A stretch of DNA of 64,000 nt, from contig CAJJCA010000017.1 in assembly GCA_905182575.1 (NCBI GenBank), forward strand, positions 1-64,000, in the 5' to 3' direction. Made by a program: the position numbers and the translations under genes. Positions 62,680-64,000 of the stretch are shown one piece after another. The notes beneath the pieces are model-generated. The model was given only the letters and a program-made list of their open reading frames with translations. It was not told the origin of the DNA and did no database searches. Position 1 is the stretch's first letter; every line of letters begins with the position of its first letter. Origin of the DNA: an uncultured Flavobacteriaceae bacterium. GTDB lineage: Bacteria; Bacteroidota; Bacteroidia; Flavobacteriales; Flavobacteriaceae.

Positions 62680-63088
62680 ATGAAAAAATTATTATTTATC
62701 ATCTCTTGTAATCTCAATCACAATGCTAAATGCAAACTTCGATCGGACTGAATCAACGGTTGAAAAAAAATTAGATTCAATCAGTAATGCTTATGTTGTA
62801 TTAAGCTTAATTGAGGAAAAAGCCCTTGACGCAATTCAAAATGAAGACTATGTCTTTATCGAAAAAATCATTAAGGACGGAATGCTAAGCCCTAGAGCAT
62901 CGATTGCAGGGAAACCGCTTATCATCCATGCTGCAATAAATGACAAAGCCGAGATGCTATTATTACTTGCCAGTTACGGTGCAATGATTAAAGATCCTGT
63001 TTGTGATGAAGGTAAAAACATTATGGAGTATGCCATCGAAAACAAAGCTATCCATGCACAAGCTCAAATCATCTTAATCAGAGCTTAA
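62680..63088 (+). CDS. Secreted ankyrin-repeat-like protein (frameshifted)
   Basis: A small exported protein of about 136 residues. The ATG at 62680 starts MKKLLFIIS. With one base restored near 62703 it continues LVISITMLNANFDRTES, a complete signal peptide. The unshifted ORF begins only at 62723. The body has ankyrin-like helices: ALDAIQNEDYVFIEKIIKDG, GKPLIIHAAINDKAEMLLLL, ASYGAMIKDPVCDEG and NIMEYAIENKA. Likely a protein-protein interaction module in the periplasm. Partner unknown. Confidence 0.7.
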
Positions 63089-63235
63089 CAAAAAAATTCA
63101 TGCAGCCAGAATTCAATGTTAATGATAGTTGAATTTGTATTTGGGTCGCCAATAGCTTGCAAAAAACCTCATTTCCTAGTTCATCTAAAAGAAATTATAA
63201 GCAAGCTGGGAAAAAATTAGACACAATAACAAATA

Positions 63236-63267
63236 AAAAAACCGCTACATATTTAAGGCTTTTTTTT
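63236..63267. terminator. Possible bidirectional terminator next to tRNA-Leu
   Basis: A-run and CCGCT on one side and AGGC with a T-run on the other form an imperfect stem usable on both strands. It would end tRNA-Leu transcription (minus) and the ankyrin-like transcript (plus). Confidence 0.5.
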
Positions 63268-63268
63268 G

Positions 63269-63350
63269 TGCGGGTGAAGGGACTCGAACCCCCAAGCCGT
63301 GAAGCACTAGATCCTAAGTCTAGCGTGTCTACCAATTTCACCACACCCGC
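63269..63350 (-). tRNA. tRNA-Leu (anticodon TAG)
   Basis: An 82-base class II tRNA on the minus strand. The acceptor stem GCGGGTG pairs with CACCCGC and the discriminator is A. The anticodon stem CTAGA/TCTAG holds the loop CTTAGGA with anticodon TAG. The variable arm is long, as in Leu tRNAs, and the T arm has GGTTCGAGTCC. CCA is not encoded. Confidence 0.95.
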
Positions 63351-63454
63351 AATAAAAATCGAGCACAAATATAATCAAGTTTTTCATAAATAAATTTTAA
63401 GACAAAAGAAAAAGCAATAATGTTTTGTAATTTTATGCCTCTCTAAAAAATCGC

Positions 63455-64000
63455 ATGAAAAAATACATTCAAGAAAATCAAGATAAGTACCTCAAACAGT
63501 TGATTGAATTGTTGAAAATCCCCTCTATAAGTGCAGATCCCAGCTACACAGCTGATGTTAGAAAAGCTGCCGTTTGGGTCGGTGATGCCTTAGAAGAAGC
63601 GGGCTGTGATAATATTGAAATCATCGCGACAATCGGTCATCCTATTGTTTATGCTGAGAAAATTTTAAATGCCGATTTTCCAACTGTTTTGGTTTATGGA
63701 CATTATGATGTTCAACCCCCAGATCCAATTGAATTATGGGACAGTCCTCCTTTTGAACCTGTTATTAAAAAAACACCAATACATCCTGAGGGAGCAATTT
63801 TTGCAAGAGGAGCGTGTGATGATAAAGGTCAGATGTTTATGCACATTAAGGCCATTGAACTCTTACTTGAAAATAATAAATTGGATTGTAACGTCAAGTT
63901 TATGATCGAAGGTGAGGAAGAAGTAGGGAGTGATAATTTGGAGAAATTTATTAAAGAAAATAAAGAGAAACTAAAATCAGATATCATCTTAATCTCTGAT
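63455..64000 (+). CDS. M20-family dipeptidase, N-terminal part (cut by window end)
   Basis: A metallopeptidase of the M20 (PepV/CNDP-like) family, open to the last base (182 codons seen). The start is MKKYIQENQDKYLKQLIELL, followed by KIPSISADPSY. Metal-site motifs: VYGHYDVQPPDPIELW (zinc His and Asp), ARGACDDKGQMFMHI (bridging Asp), and FMIEGEEEVGSDNLE (catalytic Glu and zinc Glu). No signal peptide, so probably cytoplasmic. The dimerisation domain and remaining ligands lie beyond the window. Confidence 0.93.
   Translation, partial: MKKYIQENQDKYLKQLIELLKIPSISADPSYTADVRKAAVWVGDALEEAGCDNIEIIATIGHPIVYAEKILNADFPTVLVYGHYDVQPPDPIELWDSPPFEPVIKKTPIHPEGAIFARGACDDKGQMFMHIKAIELLLENNKLDCNVKFMIEGEEEVGSDNLEKFIKENKEKLKSDIILISD

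Noticed and set aside
1-64000. CRISPR arrays, complete insertion sequences, phage genes or defence systems
   Set aside because: I looked for regularly spaced repeats, transposase motifs and known defence domains; only the integrase remnant near 14 kb was found.

Overview
The window looks like the chromosome of a marine member of the Flavobacteriaceae (Bacteroidota). It is AT-rich and has Bacteroidota-type promoters (TTTG, 19 nt, TAnnTTTG). It carries a type IX secretion plug protein and gldA (gliding), the Na+-pumping NQR complex, a K+-dependent-type membrane pyrophosphatase, and polysaccharide-degradation genes of the kind found in algal-polymer degraders.

Layout. (1) About 1-14.5 kb is an accessory region for glycan and sugar use: a sulfatase 3' end, a planctomycete-style cytochrome/DUF1549/DUF1553 protein with its DUF1501 partner, an alginate-lyase-like polysaccharide lyase, a GH92 alpha-mannosidase, and a GMC oxidoreductase with a gluconate-dehydrogenase-subunit-3-like partner. 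It also holds scars: a GC-rich shard of a foreign ABC-transporter operon, a 60-bp direct repeat, a startless ORF, and a glycosidase-like remnant joined to an integrase remnant. (2) 14.8-22.1 kb (minus strand) is nqrABCDEF, a small conserved protein gene, and apbE. (3) 22.2-28.3 kb holds the T9SS plug gene, apaG, rsmG, a fatty acid desaturase, an aminotransferase and a DEAD-box helicase. (4) 28.4-33.1 kb (minus) is a phenylalanine/tyrosine operon (pheA, aminotransferase, tyrA, DAHP synthase/chorismate mutase). It is preceded by an exact-consensus promoter, a Phe/Tyr-rich leader peptide and an intrinsic terminator, i.e. an attenuator. (5) 33.4-35.9 kb has a truncated AsmA-like gene, a DedA-like gene and gldA. 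(6) 35.9-45.7 kb (minus) is a ten-kb methionine/SAM operon (metK, metY, metX, osmC-like, metZ, split metH, metF). Its leader has a SAM-II-like aptamer and two further perfect 9-bp pairings. (7) 45.9-64 kb holds housekeeping genes: deoxynucleoside kinase, hppA, a DUF5686-type outer-membrane protein, pdhB, a bifunctional nuclease, thyA, folA, fabD, a DegT aminotransferase, waaA, alkaline phosphatase, tRNA-Leu and an M20 peptidase cut by the window end.

More than half of the protein genes are interrupted by one- or two-base indels, often in homopolymers. These include genes that are usually essential (metK, folA, pdhB, waaA and nqr genes). The most economical reading is uncorrected sequencing error rather than gene decay, so I report whole gene spans across frameshifts. 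A 550-bp patch in metH is much worse than the rest.

The two signals most worth following are the aromatic-amino-acid attenuator at 32.94-33.11 kb and the metK leader at 45.61-45.73 kb.
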